A DNA stretch of 64,000 bases from Chrysophaeum taylorii (lineage: Eukaryota > Sar > Pelagophyceae > Pelagomonadales > Pelagomonadaceae): the NCBI GenBank assembly GCA_029834535.1, contig JAQMWT010000034.1:124001-188000 (forward strand), read 5' to 3'. The first letter of the stretch is position 1; every line of letters starts with the position of its first letter. Positions 28,250 to 37,576 of this stretch are shown here, piece by piece. The notes below the pieces were generated by a model that saw only the letters and a list, made by a program, of their open reading frames with translations, was not told where the DNA came from and ran no database searches. Position numbers and translations under genes: made by a program.

Positions 28250-31200
28250 ATGGGGGCGACCAAGCCGTTCGAGAAATGGGTGCGTCGCAAGGACAACTTC
28301 GAGCGCGGGTGCAAACTGCTCGCGCAACTCGAGGACGATCGCGCCGAGAATCCGGAGAAATGGTTCGAGGTGACGGTGGCGCTAGCAGCGATCGACAAGG
28401 CCATCACGCCCGACGACGGCGAGGAGGAGGAGGAGGAGGAGGAGGGGGAGGAGGAAAAGGGCAAGTCGATGTTCGACGTGTGGCGGCGCTGGACAATCGA
28501 CAAGCACGCGTTCGTAGACGTGCGGTTGTCGGCGGACGAGGAGGCGACGCTGTCGCGGGCGCTCAAGGAGAACGCCGACGAGGCCAACGGAATGGTCGTG
28601 CTGCCGACGCTGCGGTACGTCAAACCATCCAAGCCCCACAACAGATCGGTGCTCCCCAAGCCTTTGTCGGCCGACCAGCTCGCGCAGAACAAGATTTTCG
28701 CGACGCGATGCAAGACCGAGTGGGCCGCGGCACAACGTGAGATGCGAGCACGCCTGGGCAAGTATCTGGCGTCGTCGCTGAGGGAGGACCCGCGCGAGGA
28801 GGACCGCGGAAGGACGCGAGGGGCGGCGCTTCGGGCGATTGGCGTGGCGCAGCTCGCGAGGTGGGTCGAAGAGGACGTCGACGCCGCGACTCGAAAAAAA
28901 CGCGAGGACGAGCTAGAGCGAGAGGACCAGGCGAAGCTCACCCACGCGGCCTTTGTCAAAAAGAAAAAAACGACGGCCGTCCGAATGAGTGCGACCGACG
29001 CCGACAAGCCCGCGCCGGCGCCGCCTAGGTTCGACTTGAGCACGGGGTCGAGGGACCCAAAGGCGTCGACGTTCTCGGGGGCGTCTACGAGGGGGGCGGC
29101 GGTGCGGCCTCGGTACAGTCGCGCGGCCACGACGACTGTCGAGCTGCTTCGTGGGCAGGGTATGCGCGTCGTACACGCGCTCGACAGAGGCTCGCGAGGC
29201 CTCGAGGGCGACCTCGAGCGATGCAGACGCAAGCTGCTCGAATCCGGCTACGTGCACCCGCACAACTTTGACGACCCGCGCAAGGTCGACCCCGGAAAGG
29301 AGGAGTTCGACGCCTCCAAGTTCGACGATGTCGCACGCAGGTACGTCAGAACGCGGCGCGCGCGCCAGCTCGAGCGCCGCGAAGACGCCAAGCACGAGTT
29401 TTCCAAATGGACCGCAGCCAAAAAGGGCCGCGACGACGCGCTAAAATTCCTCTCGGTCCTCGACCCGCCAGCGCTCGTGACCGCGCGCGACGGCGTTGCG
29501 GCCGGAATCGCGCACTGGCGCCGCGTCGGCGCGCTATTGAAGGCGGTCGACGGGTCGCTCTTGCACGAATGGATCGCTTGGAGTAGTCAGCCCGAGAGCC
29601 GCCAGGCGGCGGGACCAAAGGCGGCATGGGCTGCGGGCGAGACGACGTCGTCGTCGACGACGGGCATCTGTTTCGAGTGGGCGCCGGCCGGTGGATCCGG
29701 GATCACGCCGGCCGGGGCGGCGACGTGCTGGTGCGCGTTCGCGCCGCGAGGCTGCGACATTCACCGCAGCCTATCGTGCGGCGGCGTGAGTCCAATCCGC
29801 GCGGTACTGCTCCGCATCCTCAAATCGGGGATAGACTTCACCGTGCCGTTCGACCGCCTCGAGAAGTGGCTGGCCAAGCAGAAAGCTGACGACGACCGAG
29901 AAAACGAGGGACCGTGGGTCGGGTCGCACGAGTTGCGAAAGTGTCTGCGCGACGGGGGGCTCGCGTTGTCCAAGGAAGAGGCACGGTTGGTCGTGGATGC
30001 CGTCGACAACTACGCGGGCAACGGGCGGGCGAGGCTGTCCGAGCTCAAGGAACTCCTGGCCAAGCCGGTGCGGGCCGGCGACGTGACCAAGGTGCTGCGC
30101 GGCCTCTCGTACCACGAGCAGACGTGTCCCGAGACGGGCATGCCGAACGCACACCGCGTGACGGCCAACCCCCAAAAGACCAAGGCTGGCAAGCACGAGG
30201 TGGATGTCGTGCTCAGGAATGGCGAGGTCCGTCGGCGATGGACGAACCCCGACCTCGAGAAGCGCCGCCTCGTGCTCCGAAAGTTGGGCGTGCGCATCCC
30301 TCACAAGCTCGAGGACGAGCTGAGTGACGGAGAATACCACGACCAAAGGTACGACGACGACGACGACGACGACGACGGGTACGACGACGACTTCGAACAA
30401 CAACAGGACGACCAGCGACGAAAATCTTCTCCGAAGCGGCAACGACGGGTTCCCACAAAGGCACTGGCTTTCGACAAGAGCGTGTATAGCGACTGGTTCG
30501 AGGACGGCGCACCCCCCATGGCCCAGTCAGAGATGGCGTTGTGGGGCATTTGGGGCAGCCCTCGGCGGTCGGCGCTGCGGGCGCTTCGGAAAATTTCGAC
30601 CTCGGGACTCCGCGAGGAGCGGCTACGGGAGGCGTTGTCGGAGGGGTCGCCGCCGGAAGCTCCAGAGTTGTGGTCCGCGTCGGTGACCGAGCTCGAAGCG
30701 GAGGGCGTGTCGGCACGCGAACTCACGACGCGTCTCGTCGTGCGCTGGCGACCAAACGCGGCCGAAAACGCGGCGCCGGTCGCGTTCTTCCACCTCGAGT
30801 TCTCCGGGGCGCTCGGCAGCAAGGCGCAGCGCGAAAACCACTTCGCCGAGATCGCGTGCGATCCACCGAGCGCGCAGCACGACGCCTTCGCCTTTCAGCA
30901 CGTCGTGTCGGGGCTCGAGCCAAACACGACGTACGTGTTTCGCATGCGCGCGTTCAACGCGTTCGGACCCGGGCCGTACGCGTGGAAGCGGCTCACGACG
31001 CCGGCCGAGCAACCCATGCAGCCCGTACCAGTGCGGCTCGGTCCGCACGGCGTTGTGCTGCGGTGGAAGATTCCCGAGGTCCTCGACAAGCGCGCCGCGG
31101 AACTCCGGCGCAGTTTCGACGAGGCTGCCGACGGAGACGTCGCGGCTCAGCAGCTCGCGACGATCCTGCGAGGGGGAGGCGACGACGACGACGACGATGG

Positions 31201-33418
31201 AACCCATAATTTTACTCCTGACCGCGCGGAGGTTTTGGTGCGGCGGCGGAGGTGGCTGGAGCTGCTCGACGAAAAGTACCGCACGCTCTTGGATTTTTTG
31301 CGTCGGGCGCGGACGTCGCCGGCGGCGCAACAGCATCTCGGCGATCGTAGCGGCGGGACGAGACTCACGTTGCTCGACGAGCTCGAGGAGAGCGATGCCG
31401 AGCTCGTAAGCTGGCACTGGGTGCGGCTGCGGCTCGCCGCGACCTCCGAGATCGCCGGTCCTGCCGTTGATGGCGGAGCGTCGTCGACGATCGACGCCCC
31501 GGGCCTCGTCTCGACGGGCGAGGGCGCGCGCATGGTGAGCGACGCCCTCGAGCGGTACGAGCAGGGGCTCGCGCCCGGCCCCGACGCGAGCGGCGAAGTC
31601 CAGCGGTTCCAGCAGATTGCGGCGCCCACGACCTACGTCGTCGAGCGGTGCCGATCGGAGCGCCACGGCGAGTACGAGGAGATGTTACGGACGCGGTTCG
31701 GCGAGGCGACCGTCAACGGCCTCGCGGCCAACGCGAGCTACAGGTTCCGCGTGCGCGCCGTCACGACGGACGGCGACGCGTCGCCGCCGTCAAAGTCGGT
31801 CGTCGTCAACACGCTCCTCGAGACCCCCGCGGCGCCGCAGCTCGCGTTGGTAGCGCCGAAACCCCTCTCGAAAAAAAAAGCGGCGCAGCAACCCGGCTCG
31901 GACGGCGTCGGCGGCGGGCTCGTCCACAAGTACGTCGTCTCGTCGACCTCCGTCAAGCTCGCGTGGCCGCGACATGGGGCGTTCGCCTCGGGCAGCGACC
32001 GACGCGCCGAGTCGGCGCGGCAAGCCGATGCCATCCTGGCGCGCTGGACGAACGCGGCGAGCGACGACGACGGCGCCGTGTCGCTCGAGGCCGTCTTGGC
32101 CAAGTTCGACGAGCGCGACGCGCTCTCGCTCGACCAGCTCCCGGTCATCCTGACGCGGCTCGGCGCGCACAGAACGCACGCGGCGACGGGCGCGACGATG
32201 CGCGCCGTGTGGGACGAGCTCCGTGACGCGGCGCGCGACCTCGTCCGGACGCGCGACTTTGCGTCCTGGTGGAACTCGGACGCCGTCGCGCACGTCATCC
32301 AACGCGACCGCGGGTGCGCCAAGGGCGGCGACCGCGCGACGACGACCAGGGGTGGCGGCGTCGTCGCGTCCTACCGCGGCCGCGGGCGCGCCGCCGAGAT
32401 CAGAGGCCTCCGGCCCAACACCGTCTATCGCTTCACGCTGCGGCTCGTCTCTCCGCGATCCCACTCGCGGTCCTCGCAGCCCCTCGAGGTATGGACGGCG
32501 CCCGCCTCGCCGACGCCGCCGCGCGTCGTGCGCGTCGAGCCAAAGGCAGTCGTCCTCAAGTGGTACCCGGGCCCCGCGGGCTCCCACAAATACGTCCTCG
32601 AGTCCCGGCTCGTCGAGGCGTTGGACGAAGTCGCCCCCCGCGCGCGCGACTACTTCCAGGTCGCCAAGCACCTCGCGGTCGGCGGTTCGGTCTCGAGAGC
32701 CAAACCCAGGTCGCACGACCGCGTCAGCGGCGCCGAGTGGAAGGTGGCTTACGAAGGCCGCGACCATACGGTTCGAGTTGCCGAGCTCGAGCCGCGCGCC
32801 GTCTACCGCTTCCGCGTCAGGGCTCTCAACGGCGCCGGCCACGCGAGCGCGCCCTCCGAGCTCGTCCAGACGACGACCTGCGACCACGACCCGCCACCCC
32901 TCGTACCCCGCAAGGCAGCCGACCAGTTTACCTGCGATTGTGCCGACGACGACGTCGTCGTCGGCGACACGATCCTCTTCACCGAGCGTCTCCGCGTGGA
33001 CCGCGCCGCCAACCGCCTCGCCGGCGAGCCCGCGCGCGGCGGCATCACCCAGGGCGCCGCCGCCGCGACAACGTTTTCGCGACGACATGCCTCAAAGAGG
33101 CCCGCGTCCCAACACCAACATAAGCAGCACCACGTTGGCGACCGCACCGTCGCGGGCCGCGTCCTCGCCGAGGCCTTCTACCCCTCCGCGCGCACAAAGC
33201 GCGAGTCCCGAGACCTTCGAATCCAAGTCGTCTGGTGTACCACCTCGACGACCCAAGCCGCCGATTTCCAGCTCCGCCCCGGCGAGGTCATCCAACGTGA
33301 CGCGACCCACGTCACGCACTTCCAGGTCTTCCGCGTTCCCTGGGACGACGAAACCCACCGCCGAACCTACGCCGAGGAGCAGGCCACCCTCCCCCGCACG
33401 CGCCAACGAGAATTCTGA
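28250..33418 (+). CDS. Giant fibronectin type III protein with EF-hand-like inserts
   Basis: 1722 aa in a single exon. Residues 1-460 are charged helical sequence with a Glu run (about 59-66) and no known domain. Residues about 525-605 (LRKCLRDGGLALSKEEARLVVDAVD) resemble a calmodulin-like pair of helices. Four FN3 domains follow, recognised by LxPNTxYxFRxRAxNxxGxG strands: about 823-913 (GLEPNTTYVFRMRAFNAFGPG), 922-1187, 1193-1417 and 1421-1543 (LEPRAVYRFRVRALNGAGHA). The second and third are twice normal length because helical blocks are inserted between early strands; the third insert has DDDGAVSLEAVLAKFD, EF-hand-like. FN3/EF-hand giants in protists are often flagellar or cytoskeletal; that role is inferred. 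No signal peptide or membrane segment. Confidence 0.75.
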   Translation: MGATKPFEKWVRRKDNFERGCKLLAQLEDDRAENPEKWFEVTVALAAIDKAITPDDGEEEEEEEEGEEEKGKSMFDVWRRWTIDKHAFVDVRLSADEEATLSRALKENADEANGMVVLPTLRYVKPSKPHNRSVLPKPLSADQLAQNKIFATRCKTEWAAAQREMRARLGKYLASSLREDPREEDRGRTRGAALRAIGVAQLARWVEEDVDAATRKKREDELEREDQAKLTHAAFVKKKKTTAVRMSATDADKPAPAPPRFDLSTGSRDPKASTFSGASTRGAAVRPRYSRAATTTVELLRGQGMRVVHALDRGSRGLEGDLERCRRKLLESGYVHPHNFDDPRKVDPGKEEFDASKFDDVARRYVRTRRARQLERREDAKHEFSKWTAAKKGRDDALKFLSVLDPPALVTARDGVAAGIAHWRRVGALLKAVDGSLLHEWIAWSSQPESRQAAGPKAAWAAGETTSSSTTGICFEWAPAGGSGITPAGAATCWCAFAPRGCDIHRSLSCGGVSPIRAVLLRILKSGIDFTVPFDRLEKWLAKQKADDDRENEGPWVGSHELRKCLRDGGLALSKEEARLVVDAVDNYAGNGRARLSELKELLAKPVRAGDVTKVLRGLSYHEQTCPETGMPNAHRVTANPQKTKAGKHEVDVVLRNGEVRRRWTNPDLEKRRLVLRKLGVRIPHKLEDELSDGEYHDQRYDDDDDDDDGYDDDFEQQQDDQRRKSSPKRQRRVPTKALAFDKSVYSDWFEDGAPPMAQSEMALWGIWGSPRRSALRALRKISTSGLREERLREALSEGSPPEAPELWSASVTELEAEGVSARELTTRLVVRWRPNAAENAAPVAFFHLEFSGALGSKAQRENHFAEIACDPPSAQHDAFAFQHVVSGLEPNTTYVFRMRAFNAFGPGPYAWKRLTTPAEQPMQPVPVRLGPHGVVLRWKIPEVLDKRAAELRRSFDEAADGDVAAQQLATILRGGGDDDDDDGTHNFTPDRAEVLVRRRRWLELLDEKYRTLLDFLRRARTSPAAQQHLGDRSGGTRLTLLDELEESDAELVSWHWVRLRLAATSEIAGPAVDGGASSTIDAPGLVSTGEGARMVSDALERYEQGLAPGPDASGEVQRFQQIAAPTTYVVERCRSERHGEYEEMLRTRFGEATVNGLAANASYRFRVRAVTTDGDASPPSKSVVVNTLLETPAAPQLALVAPKPLSKKKAAQQPGSDGVGGGLVHKYVVSSTSVKLAWPRHGAFASGSDRRAESARQADAILARWTNAASDDDGAVSLEAVLAKFDERDALSLDQLPVILTRLGAHRTHAATGATMRAVWDELRDAARDLVRTRDFASWWNSDAVAHVIQRDRGCAKGGDRATTTRGGGVVASYRGRGRAAEIRGLRPNTVYRFTLRLVSPRSHSRSSQPLEVWTAPASPTPPRVVRVEPKAVVLKWYPGPAGSHKYVLESRLVEALDEVAPRARDYFQVAKHLAVGGSVSRAKPRSHDRVSGAEWKVAYEGRDHTVRVAELEPRAVYRFRVRALNGAGHASAPSELVQTTTCDHDPPPLVPRKAADQFTCDCADDDVVVGDTILFTERLRVDRAANRLAGEPARGGITQGAAAATTFSRRHASKRPASQHQHKQHHVGDRTVAGRVLAEAFYPSARTKRESRDLRIQVVWCTTSTTQAADFQLRPGEVIQRDATHVTHFQVFRVPWDDETHRRTYAEEQATLPRTRQREF

Positions 33419-33582
33419 CGACCTCGGCTATTTTACATTCATCGCCCGTCGTCGGTCTTCTGGGACGTCGTCGGTCTCTCAACTGTCGACATCCGCGTGT
33501 CGACCCATTTTTTTTCTTCCATACTAGTTCCGGCGGTGAATGAATGTGTATGCAAGCGAGTGTCGGGTTGCGCCATCTTATC

Positions 33583-34883
33583 TTAACTACTAATCGACAG
33601 ATGTTTGTCTGTTTGTTTGTTTGTTTGTTTGTCTGTCTGTCTGTCTTTAAATGTCGACTGCTAAGAGGGGGGGGTGTGTGTGGGGAGCATGAAGGATGTG
33701 GGTGGGTTTGTGGGGTAGGAGGGATGTGCCTGACGGGCGGAGATAAGTACGCGGGACCTAGTCGGGGTCATCGCCGAGGCGTGGGGCAGGCGAAGAGAGG
33801 ACGGGCCCCGCCCGTAGGTCGTACGCATGCTGCCGCCGGACGTATGTGCGACGAAGGGTGACGTCCTGCTGGGATCGGGCGGCCTGGGCGGGGTTCCCCG
33901 AGGCGGCGACATGGGTGAGGGCGGTGAGGGCACAGCGAGCCCGGCCTAATGCGTTGGCGATCCCCCACTCACGGTAGATGCGGCGAGTTTGGGCCGCCTT
34001 TGCCTCTGTGAAGTTGGCGCAGCCGCTTGTCACCCAGGTTCGCGCAGCGATGCGCTCTGCGCATGTTTGGGCGAGAGCGTGGCACGCCGCGCTGGCCTCA
34101 CCGAAGGCACCAAAGACGAGGCCGGCGACGGTGCCGTAGCTACGTAGCCGCTGTTCGACAGGGCCCAAGAAGCCAGGCGGTGGTGCTGTACCCGGCTGGG
34201 GGATGATGGCGTCGATGCCGCGGGCGTGAGCGAGGTATTCGGAGTGGACTTGCGCTGCGCGCCGATCGACAGGCGACGGGTGGGAGGGATGGAGGGCGTG
34301 GGCGGTGTACAACGAACCCCAAGCGAGGGTTTTGATATCGTAGAGTTGCTCCTTGTTGTCGAGCGTGGTGAGGATGTCTGGGACGACTTGACGTCGGGCG
34401 AGATTGCCTCGGTACCGGCCGTAGAGGCGCGTGCGAATGGTAGGGGCGACGACGTCAGCAAAGATGCCGAAAACCTCGGACAGGGCTGGGATGCCGGCCT
34501 CTTTGACGCTGCCGTGGACGCAGTCGAGCTGGCCGTCATGCCAGGTGGTCCGCGCTCCTCCGCGGTTGACAAGGTTGGCCTGCGTGAGAAGCACCTTGCC
34601 GTGAGCGTCGAGAACGACGTCAGTGCCCAGAATGCGAGTGCCCACGAGGCCCAAACAAGCTGGAGAGGGGTAGCCAAAGTACTGGGCACACATCTCAGCC
34701 CAGCAGCGGTTGGGGATTTGAAGGCCAGAGCTGGGCCACGAGCTGATGAACGTGGTCGAGAAGCGATCCCATGAGGACGCCGCTACTCGAAGTGCTTCGG
34801 TGATGGGAAGGGTGGCCGCAAGGCGCTGGAGTGCAGTGGCCCGAGCTGTCTCGCGCTGGGAGGTTAGAGCACGCTGGAGTTTG
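33583..34883 (-). mobile_element. Retroelement 'A', longest copy, with PD-(D/E)XK-type nuclease ORF
   Basis: One minus-strand frame is open from the 5' junction at 34883 to the stop near 33758, without needing the internal ATG at 34693. It reads like the C-terminus of a protist LINE polyprotein: an LQRALTSQRE helix, SGLQIPNRCWAEMCAQYFG, LVGTRILGTDVVLDAHGK, ARTTWHDGQL, then VVPDILTTLDNKEQLYDIKT, where PD...DIK fits a restriction-like endonuclease core, and a GLVFGAFGEAS helix. The 3' UTR holds a C-rich stretch (G-rich on this strand), GTCGACTGCTAAGAGGGG, a (TGTT/TGTC)n tract and the end TTAACTACTAATCGACAG. The 5' end is cut exactly at the TCCCTCG start of the helicase element. Reverse transcriptase is missing. 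Confidence 0.7.
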
Positions 34884-34975
34884 TCCCTCGATTTAGGGTA
34901 AGGATCAGGTAGGCGCGAGAGTAAGGATCAGGTAGGCGCGAGAGCCAGACAGTGATCCTCCAAGCCGTCTACGGC
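34884..34975 (+). repeat. 92-bp direct repeat, left copy (helicase-element start)
   Basis: TCCCTCGATTTAGGGTAAGG to CCAAGCCGTCTACGGC. It is repeated at 35037-35128 with about one mismatch, and the two copies exactly flank a 61-bp retroelement tail (34976-35036). It looks like a long target-site duplication made by that insertion into the helicase element. Confidence 0.85.
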
Positions 34976-35036
34976 TTAACTACTAATCGACAGATGTTTG
35001 TCTGTTTGTTTGTTTGTCTGTTTGTTTGTCTGTCTG
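34976..35036 (-). mobile_element. 61-bp retroelement 'A' tail inserted in helicase element
   Basis: Only the last 61 bp of element A (TTAACTACTAATCGACAGATG followed by TGTT/TGTC units). Its 5' side ends at TCCCTCG, the same junction as the longer copy at 34883, and its 3' side at CTACGGC. Confidence 0.8.
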
Positions 35037-36012
35037 TCCCTCGATTTAGGGTAAGGATCAAGTAGGCGCGAGAGTAAGGATCAGGTAGGCGCGAGAGCCA
35101 GACAGTGATCCTCCAAGCCGTCTACGGCGACCTCGCAGACTATTTCCACGACCCGCGGCGGCTCTTTCAGCGCGCCATTCTCACGCCCCGTCGAAACGAT
35201 GTTGTCGATGCTGACAACGCGCGCATGACCGCGGCCTTTTTTTCCCGAAGACGAGGCGTCGGAGTTCTTTTCGGCCGACTAGGTTGGGTCGGAAGCTGAC
35301 GCCTCGCTCTTTACAGTAGAGTTTTGAACTCCCTGACAACCAACGACATGCTGACTTTGATCGCGAGCTTAAAGTCTTCGCAACCTCGACCCGTCGCACG
35401 GCCACTGCAACGGTACCAGATACATCATTGATCGTGTCGTTGTTGCCGAGGCTCCTCAAACCTGTATCCCTTAAGGCCCGCCTACGCCAAACGATCAACA
35501 AGAGCCAGGGCCAGACGCCCCGCGAGGTCGGCGTCCTCTTTCCCAAGCCCGTCTTCTGCCACGTCCAGCTCTACGTGGCTCTCTGTCGATCGGCAACCCC
35601 GAGGATATCCTCTTCTGAGTCGACGACTCCACCCTACCCCACACGTGCTGCGCAATACCGACAAGCCCCCTCCCGGTGTCTACACGCGCACTGTAGGTGA
35701 GCTTACTGGGACAAGATGAACTTACTGGGGTTAGAGATTGGGACTAGGTGAACTTAGTGACCAGGTGAACTTACTGGGACCAAGTGAACTTACTGGGGTT
35801 TTTAGAGTAAAGGGTTTTTAGAGTAAACTCAAAGGTTGGCGGCGCGTGCGGATCAAAGCAGCTTAGATTGGCGGAGGCGAGAGCGACGAGCTCAAAGGAG
35901 TTGGTGTGAGCTGGGTGAACTTACTGACCAGGTGAACTTATACGAAACTTACTGGGACCAGACCTGAACTTACTGGGGTTAGAGATAGGTGAACTTACTG
36001 GCCTGCACTTGT
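35037..36012 (+). mobile_element. Helicase-derived mobile element, copy 2 (976 bp)
   Basis: Same unit as 7598-8600 in the other orientation. From TCCCTCGATTTAGGG it encodes VYGDLADYFHDPRRLFQRAI, LTPRRNDVVDADNARM (35115-35230), NLDPSHGHCNGTRYI (about 35380-35425) and NKSQGQTPREVGVLFPKPVF plus HVQLYVALCR (35490-35590). These correspond to the last motifs of a Helitron/PIF1 helicase; several frame changes break them. The end is AGGTGAACTTACTGG repeats (35695-36012) finishing in CCTGCACTTGT. It stops 50 bp before the start codon of the threonine synthase-like gene and so forms part of its upstream region. Confidence 0.78.
35695..36012. repeat. AGGTGAACTTACTGG repeats, subterminal to copy 2
   Basis: Mirror of 7610-7945: two blocks of the 15-bp core around a unique AAGGTTGGCGGCGCGTGCGG segment that is also present at 7795-7825 in reverse complement. 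Confidence 0.9.
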
Positions 36013-36062
36013 ATTCTTCTAAAACCCTCTCTCTCTTGTATTGAAATAATACTAGCCAAGAG

Positions 36063-37478
36063 ATGAAGTTCGTGTCGACTCGTGGTGGGGGCGATGCCGT
36101 GAGCTTTGAGAAGGCCGTTGGGTCGGGGTACGCCCCCGACGGTGGGCTGTATGTTCCCGAGACGCTGCCTGTCGTCCCGGCTTGGGAGCTCGATGCGTGG
36201 AAGTCGCTGACGTTCGAAAATGTGGCCATAGAGGTCCTCCGGCCGTTCGCCGGGGACATGGAAGGGTTCGAGGATCTGGTGAAAGCGTGCTACGGCGAGT
36301 TCGAGGCGCCGGTCGTCAATCTCTCGCCGCTTCGTGGAGGTGTTGTCGCAGAACTGTTCCACGGACCGACGCAATGTTTTAAGGACCTGAGCATGCCGTT
36401 TCTGGTCCGGGTTCTCGCGCGCTTCGCCGCCGAGCGCGGCGCGCGAAAGACGCTCGTCGTGTCGACGACTGGAGACACGGGTCCCGCGGCGGTGCGCGCG
36501 GTGAGTTCCGTCGCCTCGCCCTACCTGCGGGTCCTCTGCTTTTACCCCGAGGGCATGATCAGCGACTACCAACGCAAGCAAATGACGACGGTCGAGAACG
36601 CGACGATCGCGAGCTTCGACGGGGGCGGCGACGACATGGATGCCCCCCTCAAAAAGCTCGGTCGCGAGGAGAAGGGATTGTGTGGCGCCAACTCGTACAA
36701 CATCGCGCGGCCCTTGGCGCAGATGGTCCACTTTTTTTGGATAGCGCTAAAAGTAGGTCCGTGCGACGTCGTCGTCCCCACGGGCGCGATGGGGAACCTC
36801 GTCGCCGCGACGATGGCCAAGCTCCGCGGGGCGCCGATCGGGAAGATCGTGGCGGCCACTAATTCGAACGATTTTTCGTATCGCGCCCTCACGACGGGAG
36901 ATTGCGCGCGATCGAAGCAGATGCTCAAGACGCTCTCGGACGCGATAAATATTCAAACTCCGTACAACTTCGAGCGACTCTTGTACTACAACGGCGCCGA
37001 GGACGCTGCTGCCCGCGGGGTGTCGGGCGAGGGGCGCCTCGAACCGGATCTTGTGGCGACGCTCAGGGAAAACTACGACGCCGTGCGGGTCGACGACGAC
37101 AGGATGCTGCGCGCGCTTCGCGAAGTCGCGTCGAGCGGGACCTACGTTCCGGACCCGCACGCGGCCGTCGCCCTCGCGGCCGCCCAGGACCTCGGCATGC
37201 TCGACATGAATAGGGCATCGCCGCGGCGAACAACGGTCGTTGTCGCGACCGCCCACGCCTGCAAGTTTAGGGTCGCCGTCGAAAAGGCCGTCGGCCGAGA
37301 AAGATGGGCCTCGCTGGCCGCGACCTTTCCCCCGCGCGTCGCGGAGACCCTCGCTGCCCCCGAGAAACCGCCCTATCGACTCAAGAAGAACCCGGGGGAA
37401 TCCCTCGAAGACGCGCAGGCCCGGTGGATCGATATCGTTCGGAACAACCTGCTGCTGCCGCTCGCGGAGGCGGAGTAG
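36063..37478 (+). CDS. Threonine synthase-like PLP enzyme (THNSL2/ThrC branch)
   Basis: 471 aa. The cofactor lysine is K107 in LFHGPTQCFKDLSM, the signature of the fungal/bacterial/THNSL branch of threonine synthases. The phosphate-binding loop follows (STTGDTGPAA, 134-143), and there is a VPTGAMGNLVAATMAK segment near 239-254. The N-terminus (MKFVSTRGG...PDGGLYVP) is the usual start of ThrC. Threonine synthase converts O-phosphohomoserine to threonine and phosphate; the animal THNSL2 relatives instead degrade O-phosphohomoserine. FKDLS(M/L) is closer to THNSL2 than to FKDFG of classical ThrC, so the direction is unsure. No plastid leader is evident. A mobile-element end lies 50 bp upstream. 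Confidence 0.82.
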   Translation: MKFVSTRGGGDAVSFEKAVGSGYAPDGGLYVPETLPVVPAWELDAWKSLTFENVAIEVLRPFAGDMEGFEDLVKACYGEFEAPVVNLSPLRGGVVAELFHGPTQCFKDLSMPFLVRVLARFAAERGARKTLVVSTTGDTGPAAVRAVSSVASPYLRVLCFYPEGMISDYQRKQMTTVENATIASFDGGGDDMDAPLKKLGREEKGLCGANSYNIARPLAQMVHFFWIALKVGPCDVVVPTGAMGNLVAATMAKLRGAPIGKIVAATNSNDFSYRALTTGDCARSKQMLKTLSDAINIQTPYNFERLLYYNGAEDAAARGVSGEGRLEPDLVATLRENYDAVRVDDDRMLRALREVASSGTYVPDPHAAVALAAAQDLGMLDMNRASPRRTTVVVATAHACKFRVAVEKAVGRERWASLAATFPPRVAETLAAPEKPPYRLKKNPGESLEDAQARWIDIVRNNLLLPLAEAE

Positions 37479-37528
37479 GAAATAAATATATAAATATCCA
37501 TCTCGAGTTGTTTTTTCTTCGAAAGAAG

Positions 37529-37529
<1 letters not shown>

Positions 37530-37575
<46 letters not shown>
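37530..37575. repeat. (GTC)n microsatellite in convergent spacer
   Basis: About 15 GTC units in the 95-bp space between the stop codons of the threonine synthase-like and KOW/J-domain genes. Confidence 0.95.
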
Positions 37576-37576
<1 letters not shown>

